Positions 8,842-18,230 of a stretch of DNA of 64,000 nucleotides are shown in pieces. The notes below the pieces were generated by a model. It was not told the DNA's origin. It did not search any database and was given only the letters and a program-made list of their open reading frames with translations. How positions within the stretch are numbered: position 1 is the first letter of the stretch; every line of letters starts with the position of its first letter. This stretch comes from an uncultured Lachnospiraceae bacterium (lineage in GTDB: Bacteria > Bacillota > Clostridia > Lachnospirales > Lachnospiraceae), in NCBI GenBank assembly GCA_947625775.1, contig CANQPM010000005.1, positions 62,001-126,000 on the forward strand. Direction: 5' to 3'. Both the position numbers and the translations under genes were made by a program.

Positions 8842-10147
8842 AGACAATGCACAGGTAAAGAAGACACAATTTTCATGTGTCGAGAAACTTGTAGACAAAA
8901 TTGCCGATAAAACGCTGGAGCAGCTTGAACGAGAAGGTATTTTCGTGTTCCCAGAGATTATAAAGAGCACGGAGGATCTTACTAGGGAACATATAATCCT
9001 TCAAACTGTAAATGATACATTTCGCTCTGGAAATGTCATGGGTTTTCTTGGATGCGGTGACGAGAGGCTTATCATCGAATCCAGATTCTGCGGTGAAGGC
9101 GAGGACTACTTTTTTCAGTATCTGCTTAATCGTGTTTTGGATTTTCCCAATATTGTAGACCTAGAGTCGGATGCCAATCAGGATAATAGGCTGTTTAATT
9201 TTTTGCTGTTCCTGTTCCCGTATTATTTGAAAACCGCTATGCGGAAAGGTCTTTTCAAGAGATACATACGGCATCAATGCAATGACATCAATATCAAGGG
9301 AACTATCGATGTTGCACGGCACATTAAATGCAACACTCCGTTTATCGGAAACATTGCCTACAGCCAGAGAGAGTTTTCGTATGATAACAGCTTAATGGAA
9401 TTGGTGAGGCACACCATAGAATTTATCAAGGGAAAGCCTTATGGAAATAATTTACTGTTCAAGGTCAAAGATGAGGTAAAACTTGTTATTAACGCGACAC
9501 CGAGCTACAAGGCATATGACAGGCAAAAGGTCATCGATGTTAATAAAAAGAACGCTATCCGCCATGCATACTTTCGAGAATATCTTGCGCTTCAACGTCT
9601 GTGTCTTTTGATTCTTCGGCATCAGAAGCATCAAATTGGTTTTGGCTCTCGGCAGATTTATGGCATTTTGTTTGACGGCGCGTGGCTATGGGAAGAATAC
9701 GTCTTCTCTCTGATTGGTGACTGCTTCTACCACCCAATGAACAAGAGCGGGAAGGGCGCACAGCGGTTATTTAGCGGAAATACCGGACTGATTTATCCAG
9801 ACTTCATCAGCCGGTACAAGGAGAAGCGACTTATTGCCGATGCCAAATATAAACCACTTAATAACATAGGAAACCGCGATTATTTGCAGATACTTGCGTA
9901 TATGTTCCGCTTTGATGCCAAGGCTGGTTTTTTCCTCTATCCCGAAGCGGAGGGCGCTGAAGATTTGAAATTATGGATGAATCAAGGTTTGACCTTTGAG
10001 AAGAATGTCGCGCCAAGAGACGACATCTGCATTACTAAGCATGGGTTGAAGATTCCCGCAGAGGCTGCTGACTATGATGATTTTGCAGCAAAAATGACAG
10101 CGTTTGAACAGGAATTTCGGCAGATATTTTTTGCGGACTCTTTGTAA
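8822..10147 (+). CDS. mcrC: McrC-type nuclease subunit of a type IV restriction system
   Basis: A 441-residue partner of McrB. The start at 8822 is chosen because GAGGGTG lies 7 bases upstream inside mcrB; an in-frame start 45 bases earlier has none. McrC stimulates McrB GTPase and supplies a PD-(D/E)xK endonuclease. The nuclease motif is intact: YPDFIS near residue 326, then IADAKYK near 339, giving D...DxK. The preceding GSRQIYGILFDGAWLWEEYV matches the family's conserved region before the nuclease. Overlap with mcrB and the shared promoter indicate one operon. This is a complete McrBC pair as far as visible. Confidence 0.92.
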   Translation: MKLLKIKDNAQVKKTQFSCVEKLVDKIADKTLEQLEREGIFVFPEIIKSTEDLTREHIILQTVNDTFRSGNVMGFLGCGDERLIIESRFCGEGEDYFFQYLLNRVLDFPNIVDLESDANQDNRLFNFLLFLFPYYLKTAMRKGLFKRYIRHQCNDINIKGTIDVARHIKCNTPFIGNIAYSQREFSYDNSLMELVRHTIEFIKGKPYGNNLLFKVKDEVKLVINATPSYKAYDRQKVIDVNKKNAIRHAYFREYLALQRLCLLILRHQKHQIGFGSRQIYGILFDGAWLWEEYVFSLIGDCFYHPMNKSGKGAQRLFSGNTGLIYPDFISRYKEKRLIADAKYKPLNNIGNRDYLQILAYMFRFDAKAGFFLYPEAEGAEDLKLWMNQGLTFEKNVAPRDDICITKHGLKIPAEAADYDDFAAKMTAFEQEFRQIFFADSL

Positions 10148-10353
10148 ATAAAGCATATCTACAGGAAAAAACAGACGATATTAGACGCAATTGAAGGCAT
10201 AGTCTGTCGCCCCCTGCCGCCTTTAGCCAAACCCTGTCGCCTCCTGTCAAATCCTCCCTCAATTTGACGAACGATTTTCCCCCCGCGCGTCTTGATACGC
10301 GCCGCGCGAATGATTATACTTAAAGCAAATTAATCATTTTGGAGGGAAAACAT

Positions 10354-11049
10354 ATGTTAAATGGAATTATCAGCTATTTTGACCAGTCATTTATAATAAT
10401 GCTGACGCTCGTACTGATGGCGCTCGGCATAGCTTTTCAGGCGGCAATCGGCATCACCTACCAGCGCATGATACAGGCGGCGGACACATTTTCAGGCGTG
10501 GAAAACAAGCTCCTTACGCAGTGCAAGGAGCGTTTCGTGAATTGCTATAAGCTAAACGGCGGCGTGTCCAACATATCAGTCTTTGTGGACAAGTTTATCA
10601 ACCGCATACGCTTTGTCGGCATGAGCATGGGCTTTATGAAGCACCTTTCGGGGCAGCTGATGCTCGCGGGCGTGTTCGTGGCGGGCTTTGGCGTATGCAA
10701 GGGCATAGTTGAGGGCATAGGCTTTATAAGCCTTCTGCCGTTTTACATTATAAGCCTTTTGGGGATTTACCTGTATTTGAGCGTCGTGTCGATAGTGGAC
10801 ATGCCAAACCGCAGGCAGATGCTAAAGACAAATCTCACGGATTACCTTGAAAATACAGTCGCCCAGCGCCTTGAACATGGCATACTTGAAAAGGAAAAGC
10901 TTATGTGGGAGCTTGAACAGGAAAAATCAGACGAGGAGGACGAAAAAAGGGAAAAAGCGGCTCCGCAGGAGGAGCGTGTATCTTTTTCGCAGGAGGAGGC
11001 GCGTGAGCTTGAAGAATTGCTGCGCAGTTTTATAGGAAACAAAGCATAA
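10354..11049 (+). CDS. Membrane protein of unknown function, MotA/ExbB-like topology
   Basis: A 231-residue protein starting MLNGIISYF behind GGAGGG, in place of an in-frame TTG that overlaps that site. One hydrophobic segment lies at about residues 10-32 (IMLTLVLMALGIAFQAAIG) and a longer hydrophobic pair at about 105-145. The region between and after them is charged, and the last 50 residues are highly acidic and Glu/Lys rich, probably coiled. I do not recognise the family with confidence; the spacing of membrane segments is reminiscent of MotA/TolQ proteins but no signature was found. About 200 bases without a gene precede it. It lies 115 bases before pgi. Confidence 0.7.
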   Translation: MLNGIISYFDQSFIIMLTLVLMALGIAFQAAIGITYQRMIQAADTFSGVENKLLTQCKERFVNCYKLNGGVSNISVFVDKFINRIRFVGMSMGFMKHLSGQLMLAGVFVAGFGVCKGIVEGIGFISLLPFYIISLLGIYLYLSVVSIVDMPNRRQMLKTNLTDYLENTVAQRLEHGILEKEKLMWELEQEKSDEEDEKREKAAPQEERVSFSQEEARELEELLRSFIGNKA

Positions 11050-11163
11050 ATGATTGAAATATAAGGAAAATTTTGCTAAAATATTATTATCAGTATTTGG
11101 CGGCTGCGGAGAGGCTTTGCATATGCCGGATATAAATATTTTTAGAAAAGGAGCAGAGGACAA

Positions 11164-12510
11164 ATGAGCAAGGTAACATTTGATTATTCAAAAGCGGCGC
11201 AGTTTGTAAGCGAGCATGAGGTTGAGTACATGAAAAAGCTGACGCTTGACGCTAAGGAGGTACTTTTAAGCAGAAACGGCGCGGGAAATGACTTTCTTGG
11301 CTGGATTGACCTTCCTGTGGATTACGACAAGGAGGAGTTTGCAAGGATTAAAGAGGCAGCGAAAAAAATTCAGGGCGACAGCGATGTCCTGCTTGTCATC
11401 GGTATCGGCGGCTCATATCTTGGAGCGAGGGCGGCTGTTGAGTTTCTGCGCCACAGCTTTTACAATATGGTGGACAAGAGCATCAGAAAGACTCCCGAGA
11501 TTTACTTTGTCGGTAATTCAATCAGCTCTACTTACATCAAGCACTTGATTGATGTTATCGGCGACAGGGATTTCTCTATCAACATGATAAGCAAGTCAGG
11601 CACGACGACCGAGCCTGCCATCGCTTTCCGCGTATTTAAAGAGATGATGGAAAAGAAATACGGCAAGGAGGGCGCTGCAAAGAGGATTTACGCTACCACT
11701 GACAAGGCGAAGGGCTCATTAAAGAACCTTGCTACAGAGGAAGGCTATGAGACATTTGTAGTGCCTGATGATGTAGGCGGACGTTTCTCAGTGCTTACGG
11801 CAGTGGGCTTGCTCCCGATAGCGGTAAGTGGCGCAGACATAGACAAGCTTATGGAGGGCGCGGCAAGCGGCAGAAAGAGGGCGCTGGAGCTTCCGTTTGA
11901 GGAAAATGACTCTATGCAGTACGCGGCGCTTAGAAATATTCTCTTGAGGAAAGGCAAGGCGATTGAAATCCTCTGCAATTATGAGCCGAGCGCGCACTAC
12001 GTTTCAGAGTGGTGGAAACAGCTCTTTGGCGAGTCGGAGGGCAAGGATCAGAAAGGGCTTTTCCCCGCAAGCGTTGATCTTACGACAGACCTCCACTCAA
12101 TGGGACAGTTCATTCAGGACGGCGCAAGGATTATGTTTGAAACGGTTTTGAATATCGAGAAGTCAAGGGAGGAAATCACGATCGGCACAGAGCCCGTAGA
12201 CCTTGACGGCTTGAATTACCTTGCAGGCAAGACGGTAGACTTCGTAAATAAGAGCGCCATGAACGGCACAGTGCTTGCGCACACGGACGGACAGGTGCCT
12301 AACCTTATGGTAAAAGTTCCCGAGGTAAATGAATTTTACTTAGGCGAGCTGTTCTATTTCTTTGAGTTTGCGTGCGGTCTCAGCGGATATCTGCTTGGCG
12401 TTAATCCGTTTAACCAGCCAGGCGTTGAAAGCTACAAGAAGAATATGTTTGCGCTTCTTGGCAAGCCAGGCTACGAGGCAGCCAGGGAAGAACTGTTAAA
12501 GAGACTTTAA
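11164..12510 (+). CDS. pgi: Glucose-6-phosphate isomerase
   Basis: Interconverts glucose-6-phosphate and fructose-6-phosphate in glycolysis. At 448 residues it has the length of the short Firmicutes form. Visible landmarks: [30 protein letters not shown] (phosphate-binding SIS motif), [30 protein letters not shown], and the C-terminal [14 protein letters not shown]. The start follows AGGAGCAGAGG. The trpB2-like gene begins 16 bases after its stop, so the two are probably cotranscribed although they serve different pathways. Confidence 0.97.
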   Translation: MSKVTFDYSKAAQFVSEHEVEYMKKLTLDAKEVLLSRNGAGNDFLGWIDLPVDYDKEEFARIKEAAKKIQGDSDVLLVIGIGGSYLGARAAVEFLRHSFYNMVDKSIRKTPEIYFVGNSISSTYIKHLIDVIGDRDFSINMISKSGTTTEPAIAFRVFKEMMEKKYGKEGAAKRIYATTDKAKGSLKNLATEEGYETFVVPDDVGGRFSVLTAVGLLPIAVSGADIDKLMEGAASGRKRALELPFEENDSMQYAALRNILLRKGKAIEILCNYEPSAHYVSEWWKQLFGESEGKDQKGLFPASVDLTTDLHSMGQFIQDGARIMFETVLNIEKSREEITIGTEPVDLDGLNYLAGKTVDFVNKSAMNGTVLAHTDGQVPNLMVKVPEVNEFYLGELFYFFEFACGLSGYLLGVNPFNQPGVESYKKNMFALLGKPGYEAAREELLKRL

Positions 12511-12526
12511 TTACAGTGAGGTAATA

Positions 12527-13906
12527 ATGAAACAGGAAAAAAATATCCCATACAAAATTTATCTTGAAGAAGATGAGATGCCAAAATCTTGGTACAATAT
12601 GCGGGCAGATATGAAGACCAAACCTGCTCCGCTGTTGAACCCAGGCACGCTGCAGCCAATGACCTTTGACGAACTTAGAGGAGTGTTCTGTGACGAGCTT
12701 GTAAGACAGGAGCTTGACGACACCACGGCGTATATTGAAATACCTGCGGAGATACGTGATTTTTACAGAATGTACCGCCCGTCGCCGCTTGTGAGGGCGT
12801 ACTGTCTGGAGGAAAAGCTGCAGACGCCCGCCAAGATTTATTATAAATTCGAGGGCAACAACACGAGCGGCAGCCATAAGCTCAATTCCGCTATCGCACA
12901 GGCGTACTACGCAAAGCAGCAGGGCTTAAAGGGCGTGACTACAGAGACGGGAGCGGGACAGTGGGGTACGGCGCTTTCCATGGCGTGCGCTTATCTGGGA
13001 CTTGACTGCAAGGTATATATGGTAAAGGTTTCTTATGAGCAGAAGCCTTTCCGCCGCGAGGTGATGAGGACATACGGCGCGTCTGTGACGCCGTCGCCTT
13101 CAGAGACGACAAACGTAGGTCGCAAGATACTTGCGGAGCACCCTGGCACGACGGGAAGTCTTGGCTGCGCCATTTCCGAAGCGGTAGAGGTCGCGACTTC
13201 AAACGAGGGCTACCGCTATGTGCTTGGCAGCGTGCTGAATCAGGTATTGCTGCATCAGTCCGTGATAGGTCTGGAAACAAAGACCGCCATGGACAAATAC
13301 GGCATCGAGCCTGATATTATAATAGGCTGCGCGGGCGGCGGATCGAACCTTGGCGGCTTGATTTCGCCGTTTATGGGGCAGAAGCTGCGCGGTGAGAGGG
13401 ATTACCGTTTTATTGCGGTAGAGCCTGCGTCATGTCCAAGCTTTACGCGTGGAAAATTCGCGTACGATTTCTGCGATACAGGAATGATTTGCCCGCTTGC
13501 TAAGATGTACACGCTGGGCAGCGGCTTTATCCCTTCGCCGAACCACGCGGGCGGCTTGCGCTTCCACGGCATGAGCTCGACGCTTTCGCAGCTTTATCAT
13601 GACGGCTATATGGAGGCTGTTGCGGTGGAGCAGACATCAGTGTTTGAGGCTGCGGAGCAGTTTGCGAGAGTTGAGGGAATACTTCCCGCGCCTGAGAGCG
13701 CGCACGCAATCCGCGTCGCAATAGACGAGGCGCTCAAGTGTAAAGAGACAGGCGAAGAAAAGACGATACTTTTCGGGCTGACGGGTACGGGCTACTTCGA
13801 TATGGTTGCATATGAGAAATTCCACGACGGCGAGATGACGGATTATATCCCGACAGATGAGGATCTGCAGAAAGGCTTTGACGGGCTGCCTAAGGTGGAT
13901 AAATAG
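12527..13906 (+). CDS. TrpB2-type tryptophan synthase beta subunit-like PLP enzyme
   Basis: A 459-residue fold-type II PLP enzyme. KFEGNNTSGSHKLNSAIAQ contains the Schiff-base lysine (SHKLN), and GCAGGGSNLGG is the phosphate-binding loop. The length, the N-terminal MPKSWYNMRAD and the TTETGAGQWG form are typical of the TrpB2 branch rather than canonical TrpB. TrpB2 enzymes condense indole with serine and need no, or only a weakly interacting, TrpA. No trpA or other trp gene is near, which fits an indole-salvage role, but other amino acid substrates are possible. It ends just before a strong terminator. Confidence 0.9.
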   Translation: MKQEKNIPYKIYLEEDEMPKSWYNMRADMKTKPAPLLNPGTLQPMTFDELRGVFCDELVRQELDDTTAYIEIPAEIRDFYRMYRPSPLVRAYCLEEKLQTPAKIYYKFEGNNTSGSHKLNSAIAQAYYAKQQGLKGVTTETGAGQWGTALSMACAYLGLDCKVYMVKVSYEQKPFRREVMRTYGASVTPSPSETTNVGRKILAEHPGTTGSLGCAISEAVEVATSNEGYRYVLGSVLNQVLLHQSVIGLETKTAMDKYGIEPDIIIGCAGGGSNLGGLISPFMGQKLRGERDYRFIAVEPASCPSFTRGKFAYDFCDTGMICPLAKMYTLGSGFIPSPNHAGGLRFHGMSSTLSQLYHDGYMEAVAVEQTSVFEAAEQFARVEGILPAPESAHAIRVAIDEALKCKETGEEKTILFGLTGTGYFDMVAYEKFHDGEMTDYIPTDEDLQKGFDGLPKVDK

Positions 13907-13926
13907 TTGATTTGCAGTGAAAAATA

Positions 13927-13970
13927 AAAAGCCATTCTTTAAGGCATATGCTTTAAGGAATGGCTTTTTT
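13927..13970 (+). terminator. Rho-independent terminator after pgi-trpB2
   Basis: Stem GCCATTC / GAATGGC (13931-13937 and 13958-13964), extended by A/T pairs, with a second small pairing TTTAAGGCATATGCTTTAA inside, followed by six T. It is strong on the plus strand. Confidence 0.88.
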
Positions 13971-14014
13971 ATTGGTAAAAAAATTAAAAAAATATGTTAA
14001 GAAAATACAGATAG

Positions 14015-14043
14015 TTGACGATATAATAATTACAACGATTATA
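14015..14043 (+). promoter_or_regulatory. Candidate promoter of the BlaI/M56 operon
   Basis: TTGACG (14015-14020), 17 bases, ATTATA (14038-14043). The interval contains the dyad ATAAT/ATTAT around AATTACAACG, a plausible site for the BlaI-like repressor encoded next. The operator is inferred only. Confidence 0.5.
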
Positions 14044-14086
14044 AAAAAAGTAAATTCGATAGCATTAAAAAAAAATGGAGATTACT

Positions 14087-14509
14087 ATGAAAAAGAAAGA
14101 CTGTCTTACGCAGAGAGAAGAAGAACTTCTCAATATTTTATGGGAAATAAACGAACCCCTGACTTCGGCAGAGATGGCGCAGCAGCTGGAATCGGAGGGC
14201 TGGACATCGGCAACATTATTTAAAACTGTCCGTTCGCTTTCGGATATGGGGTATCTCAAAATAACAGGGCTTGAAAAAAATACAAAAACGTACTCGCGTA
14301 GGCTTGCCCCCGCCCTGACAAAGGAAGAATATTATGCGGAGGTTATGATGAAGCGCGGTATGGGCATAAAATCAATAGCAGATATCACAGCCGCCTTTTT
14401 GGGAGTTGCCGACAAAAACAGCAGTGAGCGCGACGCCGAAGTGATAGCTAAGCTGGAGGAGATCATCAGCACACTCAGAAAATCTGGAGAAAAGCAAGAT
14501 GCAGATTAA
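14087..14509 (+). CDS. BlaI/MecI/CopY family transcriptional repressor
   Basis: A 140-residue winged-helix repressor starting MKKKDCLTQREEE behind TGGAG; a start 12 bases earlier overlaps that site. The pattern LTQREEELLNILWE, LTSAEMAQQL, TSATLFKTVRSLSDMGYL is typical of BlaI/MecI, with the recognition helix at about residues 40-58 and a dimerisation domain after residue 80. BlaI proteins bind dyads as dimers and are cleaved when the partner metalloprotease is activated. It overlaps the M56 gene by 11 bases. The usual cleavage site cannot be assigned with certainty. Confidence 0.92.
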   Translation: MKKKDCLTQREEELLNILWEINEPLTSAEMAQQLESEGWTSATLFKTVRSLSDMGYLKITGLEKNTKTYSRRLAPALTKEEYYAEVMMKRGMGIKSIADITAAFLGVADKNSSERDAEVIAKLEEIISTLRKSGEKQDAD

Positions 14510-15599
14510 TGTTTTTTCTATCCTTATGACAATTTGGTGGAGCAGCATTCTAATCATATTATTTTATTTTTTACGCACTAGGACAAGGCTGCTTCATGTA
14601 TGCAGCATATCGACCATAATATTTCTTTACTTGTTTTGCGCGGTAAGGATAGCGCTGCCGATAGAGCTGCCATGGTCATATACCGTTCCATGGAGAAAGG
14701 TTTACAATAAAATACATGATCTGCTTTATTATAAGATTGGCTCTGTTCGGGTTTATGAGCTTTTTACCGTCATATGGATAATAGGCAGCCTGTGTATTTT
14801 GTTAAAATATTTGGTATCGTATTTTAAAGCGATTGTTTATATAAGAAACATTCCGAGGATAAAATGTGATATAGATGAGAGCCGCTGCGACAGGCGCATA
14901 GAAATAATCAAGACTGCTTATGTAAAAGCCCCCTGCAGCTTTGGCATACTCAGCCCCAAAATCCTGTTGCCTGACAGGGAATATGGAAATGATGAGCTGC
15001 AATATATTCTGATGCATGAATATACGCATATTCGCAGCCATGACATACTGATAAAACAGCTTATTGCGGTACTGTGCGGAATATACTGGTGGAATCCTAT
15101 TGTATATCTGTTGAAGAAGGATTTGGATCAAAGCTTGGAAATACGCTGCGATTTAAGCATTGTCAATCATCTTAGTGAAAATGAGAGGGCGGATTATCTG
15201 ACAGTTATGCTGAAGGCATTCCGTGAGAGCAGGCAGATAAACAAGTATGTAGGAATGGCAGGACTGATAGAAAACCATTCAGACAGCATTTTAGAGCGCT
15301 TTCAGATTGTGGCGGATATGGGGGTTGTACAAAAAAATCATGCTAATGTATTTATCGGAATGATAATGCTGCTGGTTTTGATAGTATCTTATTCTTTTAT
15401 TTTTCGGTCATCGTATGACCCCCCGCAGTCTGAAATCGTGACGGACAGTGATACTTTTGAAATAACACCCGAAAATACATATATCATAAAGCAGGGAGAG
15501 AAATATATTGTACATGCTAAAGACAAGCAAACTGTAATAAGTAAAGAAATGGCAATGATGATGGCAGGAGATGGATTTGAGGTGAGGGAAGATAAATAA
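14499..15599 (+). CDS. M56 family (BlaR1-like) membrane metallopeptidase
   Basis: A 366-residue integral-membrane zinc protease paired with BlaI. Membrane segments lie at about residues 5-23, 37-53, 83-105 and 285-308. The gluzincin motif HEYTH is at 173-177 (MHEYTHIRSHD), followed by YWWNPIVYLL and the distal glutamate region SLEIRCDLS near 210, as in BlaR1/MecR1. Unlike BlaR1 it has only about 60 extracytoplasmic residues after the last membrane segment and no penicillin-binding sensor domain, so the signal is not a beta-lactam bound in the usual way. The natural targets may be the two paralogous genes directly downstream; that is inference. Confidence 0.9.
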   Translation: MQINVFSILMTIWWSSILIILFYFLRTRTRLLHVCSISTIIFLYLFCAVRIALPIELPWSYTVPWRKVYNKIHDLLYYKIGSVRVYELFTVIWIIGSLCILLKYLVSYFKAIVYIRNIPRIKCDIDESRCDRRIEIIKTAYVKAPCSFGILSPKILLPDREYGNDELQYILMHEYTHIRSHDILIKQLIAVLCGIYWWNPIVYLLKKDLDQSLEIRCDLSIVNHLSENERADYLTVMLKAFRESRQINKYVGMAGLIENHSDSILERFQIVADMGVVQKNHANVFIGMIMLLVLIVSYSFIFRSSYDPPQSEIVTDSDTFEITPENTYIIKQGEKYIVHAKDKQTVISKEMAMMMAGDGFEVREDK

Positions 15600-15654
15600 T
15601 CCAAGCTTTATTATTGCTAAAAAATTATTAAAAAGATTTTAGGAGGAAAAACAT

Positions 15655-16716
15655 ATGTCAAATAATTTAAGCATCAATATCAATCAAACGCCTATAGCCG
15701 ATATTCAGAAAAATTCTATGATTAATAGTCTCTCGCAGTTTAAGGTAGCTGGTTTGGACGAGGAAAATGCACAGACAGCCGTTGAATTGAAAATATCAAA
15801 GCTTGGCAGATTAAAGCTTGAGAACAGTGCTATTAATGCAAATAAGGATAATGTAAAAAAATCAGGAGAAACTGCCGTCAGGGAAGACTGGGAAAGTAAT
15901 TCTTCGGTTTTAAAGTGGGAGGCGCGTTATTCTGATCAGTATAATATAGATGAAAGACTTAGGCTGGATAATCCCGATTTATATGCACAGATAAAAGAAC
16001 TGAAACAGAGGCTTGATGAGCTGCCACCCAGCGGGTATCAGTTTACATATGCTGAGGGTATGCCAGACAATTATGAGTTTAAGCTTTATGACAAGTCTGA
16101 TTATCACGAAATGCAAATAGATGCTGATAAGGTCGAAAATGTGGATGGGTTACAGTTTGACAGTGAATACGATATGAAATTTTCCGATAATTTAGAGCCG
16201 ATGTCATTGGTAAATCGTTATAATGAATTAGTTGGTATTCGATCTTTATGGCTTAAAGAACAGATATTTAAAAATGCCGCCAAGGGAGCAGATCGTTGGA
16301 CGGGCAATCCTGTAGCCAAGCAGTTTGCTGACATAGATGCCTTGGAGAATAAATATTCCACGGATGAACATAATACAAGGATTAACTACTACACGAGCGC
16401 GGATTCCAAGCTGAGCGAGGACAGTCTATGGCGGTATGATGCCAAGTTTAATGTTCTCTTGGACGCGCATGCGGTCAAAAATTTAGATGAAAGCATGCGT
16501 AAAAGAATTGATGCAGCCGTTGAGGAAATGAAAGAGGTAGAAAAAGTATATGAGGGCAATTTGAAGCGTCTTCAATTCGGGGCAAAGCTATGGGACGACG
16601 GCAGAGTAACCTACCACGCAAGATACGAGGGCTGCGGCAGCGAGGATGGCATTATGGCGGACAGCGCCGACGAGCTTTTGAAAATGCTTATGGGGAAATA
16701 TACGGATGGACACTAA
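15655..16716 (+). CDS. Unknown protein, tandem paralogue 1
   Basis: A 353-residue protein I cannot place in a family. It starts NNLSININQTPIADIQ and has no signal peptide or membrane segment. The central part is charged and helical; the last 90 residues (FNVLLDAHAVKNLDE onward, with RVTYHARYEGCGSEDGIMAD) are nearly identical to the next gene, while the middle has diverged. Both genes share the same 23-base leader block with TAGGAGGAAAAAC before ATG. It lies 55 bases after the M56 gene. The N-terminal style (short polar repeats of N, I, Q, T) resembles secreted or flagellum-associated proteins of this group, but nothing proves export. Confidence 0.75.
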   Translation: MSNNLSININQTPIADIQKNSMINSLSQFKVAGLDEENAQTAVELKISKLGRLKLENSAINANKDNVKKSGETAVREDWESNSSVLKWEARYSDQYNIDERLRLDNPDLYAQIKELKQRLDELPPSGYQFTYAEGMPDNYEFKLYDKSDYHEMQIDADKVENVDGLQFDSEYDMKFSDNLEPMSLVNRYNELVGIRSLWLKEQIFKNAAKGADRWTGNPVAKQFADIDALENKYSTDEHNTRINYYTSADSKLSEDSLWRYDAKFNVLLDAHAVKNLDESMRKRIDAAVEEMKEVEKVYEGNLKRLQFGAKLWDDGRVTYHARYEGCGSEDGIMADSADELLKMLMGKYTDGH

Positions 16717-16903
16717 GATTTTCTAATTCCTGTCCATTGTATGTCACATAATTTAATGCCATGTGATGGGCAGGAAGGAAATCTAAATGCGTGTGAGTAT
16801 AACATAAGGAATCAATATATTAAAACATTACATTGTCGTTGAAAAGAGGCACAGTCTATAAGTACGATGAAAGAGTTAAAAAAGATTTTAGGAGGAAAAA
16901 CAT

Positions 16904-17959
16904 ATGCCCAATAGTTTAACCATTAACGCGAACCAAACACCAATAGCCAATATTCAGGCAAACTCTGTACTCAATAATTCAGCCCCTCAATTTAAAATGG
17001 CTGGTTTAGACAAAGAAGATACATCCTCATGCATTAAATCGGAAATATCCAATGAGGGTAAGGCAAAGCTTGAAAACACTCCCGTTAATACTATAAGCAA
17101 TGCCAAAAAAGCAGGAGTAACCGCGGCAAGAGAAGCGTGGGAAAACAATTCAGCCAAATTGAAAATGGAAGCGCGGTACAGCAGCACCAGCGATACATGG
17201 GATATACAGGAGCTTTTTAGGCTGGATGATCCCGATACATACGCGAGGGCGCGTGAACTGCATAACAGGGCGTTTGATTTGCTAATCAAAAAAAATTATG
17301 ACCTACATATAGCCTCTCAGCCTGTTGATTACGAACCTCCCGCATATGACAAGATAGATATTCGTGACATCGAGGTATCAGCCGATGACGCGGTTGAATT
17401 GCAGTTTCAGGAAACAAAAACTTTGCACTTTTCAAAGCAGCCAATCAATGATCGCAGCCAGACACTTAAAAGCGATCCGACGATAAATGCGCTTTTTGCT
17501 GAGGCATCAAGTCTTGAGTGGGATTGGTTTCAAAGAAGGTGCATGAAGACAGGCAGCCTTAAAAATCCTGTATTCGGGCAATATTCAGACATAGACGCTT
17601 TAGAGGCTAAATATTCCACGGACGGTCATGATACAAGATTCAATTATTATACGAGCGCCGATTCAAATCTTAGGGAGGACAGTTTATGGAGATATTGCGC
17701 TAAATTCAATGTGCTTCTTGATGCCCACGACGTTAAAAATTTAGATGATGAACTGCTTGAAAAAATTGACAAAGCCGTCAAGGAAATGAAAGAGGCAGAA
17801 AAAGCATACGAGGGTAATTTGACATATCTTCAATTTGGCGCGAAGCTGTGGGACGACGGCAGAGTAACTTATCATGCAAGATACGAGGGCTGCGGCAGCG
17901 AGGACGGCATTATGGCGGACAGCGCCGACGAGCTTTTGAAAATGCTTATGGGGAAATAA
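16904..17959 (+). CDS. Unknown protein, tandem paralogue 2
   Basis: A 351-residue paralogue of the preceding gene, starting NSLTINANQTPIANIQ behind an identical ribosome site block. The shared architecture is a conserved N-terminus of about 40 residues, a diverged middle, and a C-terminal 100 residues that are almost the same, including DIDALE.KYSTD, YYTSADS and YEGCGSEDGIMADSADELL. The DNA of the last 110 bases is near-identical, which suggests gene conversion. About 185 bases separate the two genes and a strong terminator follows this one. No function is assigned. Confidence 0.75.
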   Translation: MPNSLTINANQTPIANIQANSVLNNSAPQFKMAGLDKEDTSSCIKSEISNEGKAKLENTPVNTISNAKKAGVTAAREAWENNSAKLKMEARYSSTSDTWDIQELFRLDDPDTYARARELHNRAFDLLIKKNYDLHIASQPVDYEPPAYDKIDIRDIEVSADDAVELQFQETKTLHFSKQPINDRSQTLKSDPTINALFAEASSLEWDWFQRRCMKTGSLKNPVFGQYSDIDALEAKYSTDGHDTRFNYYTSADSNLREDSLWRYCAKFNVLLDAHDVKNLDDELLEKIDKAVKEMKEAEKAYEGNLTYLQFGAKLWDDGRVTYHARYEGCGSEDGIMADSADELLKMLMGK

Positions 17960-17974
17960 AAGATAACAGTCAAT

Positions 17975-18022
17975 AAAAGCCAAGAGCTTTGGATTTTTAA
18001 AACCAAGGCTTTTGGCTTTTTT
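17975..18022 (+). terminator. Rho-independent terminator after the tandem paralogues
   Basis: Stem AAAAGCCAA..GCTTTGG / CCAAGGC..TTGGCTTTT with an A/T-rich loop, followed by a T-run. It closes the BlaI/M56/paralogue block. Confidence 0.88.
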
Positions 18023-18046
18023 AATTTCTAAAAAGGCGCTAAAGGA

Positions 18047-18075
18047 TTGAAATACATGCCCATTTATTGTAAAAT
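18047..18075 (+). promoter_or_regulatory. Promoter upstream of luxS
   Basis: TTGAAA (18047-18052), a 17-base spacer, TAAAAT (18070-18075). It lies about 155 bases before luxS, leaving a leader in which I recognise no riboswitch. Confidence 0.6.
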
Positions 18076-18230
18076 TAAACTAGTGCTTTTCGTGTGCCAG
18101 CTATACATAAGGGCGTTATGCTGAATGGTTTGGATCTGCGGATAAAAATTCATTATGCGCGGTTTAGCTGGAAACGGATAATACAGTATGTGGAAAGTTT
18201 TGGCATTTAATCGGAAATGGAGGATTTTAT

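Noticed and set aside
12527-13906. Canonical trpB of a trp operon
   Set aside because: The N-terminus and length are TrpB2-type, and no other trp gene is adjacent.
14087-15599. Beta-lactam resistance operon
   Set aside because: BlaI and M56 proteins are present, but no beta-lactamase or PBP2a-like gene and no penicillin-binding sensor domain.
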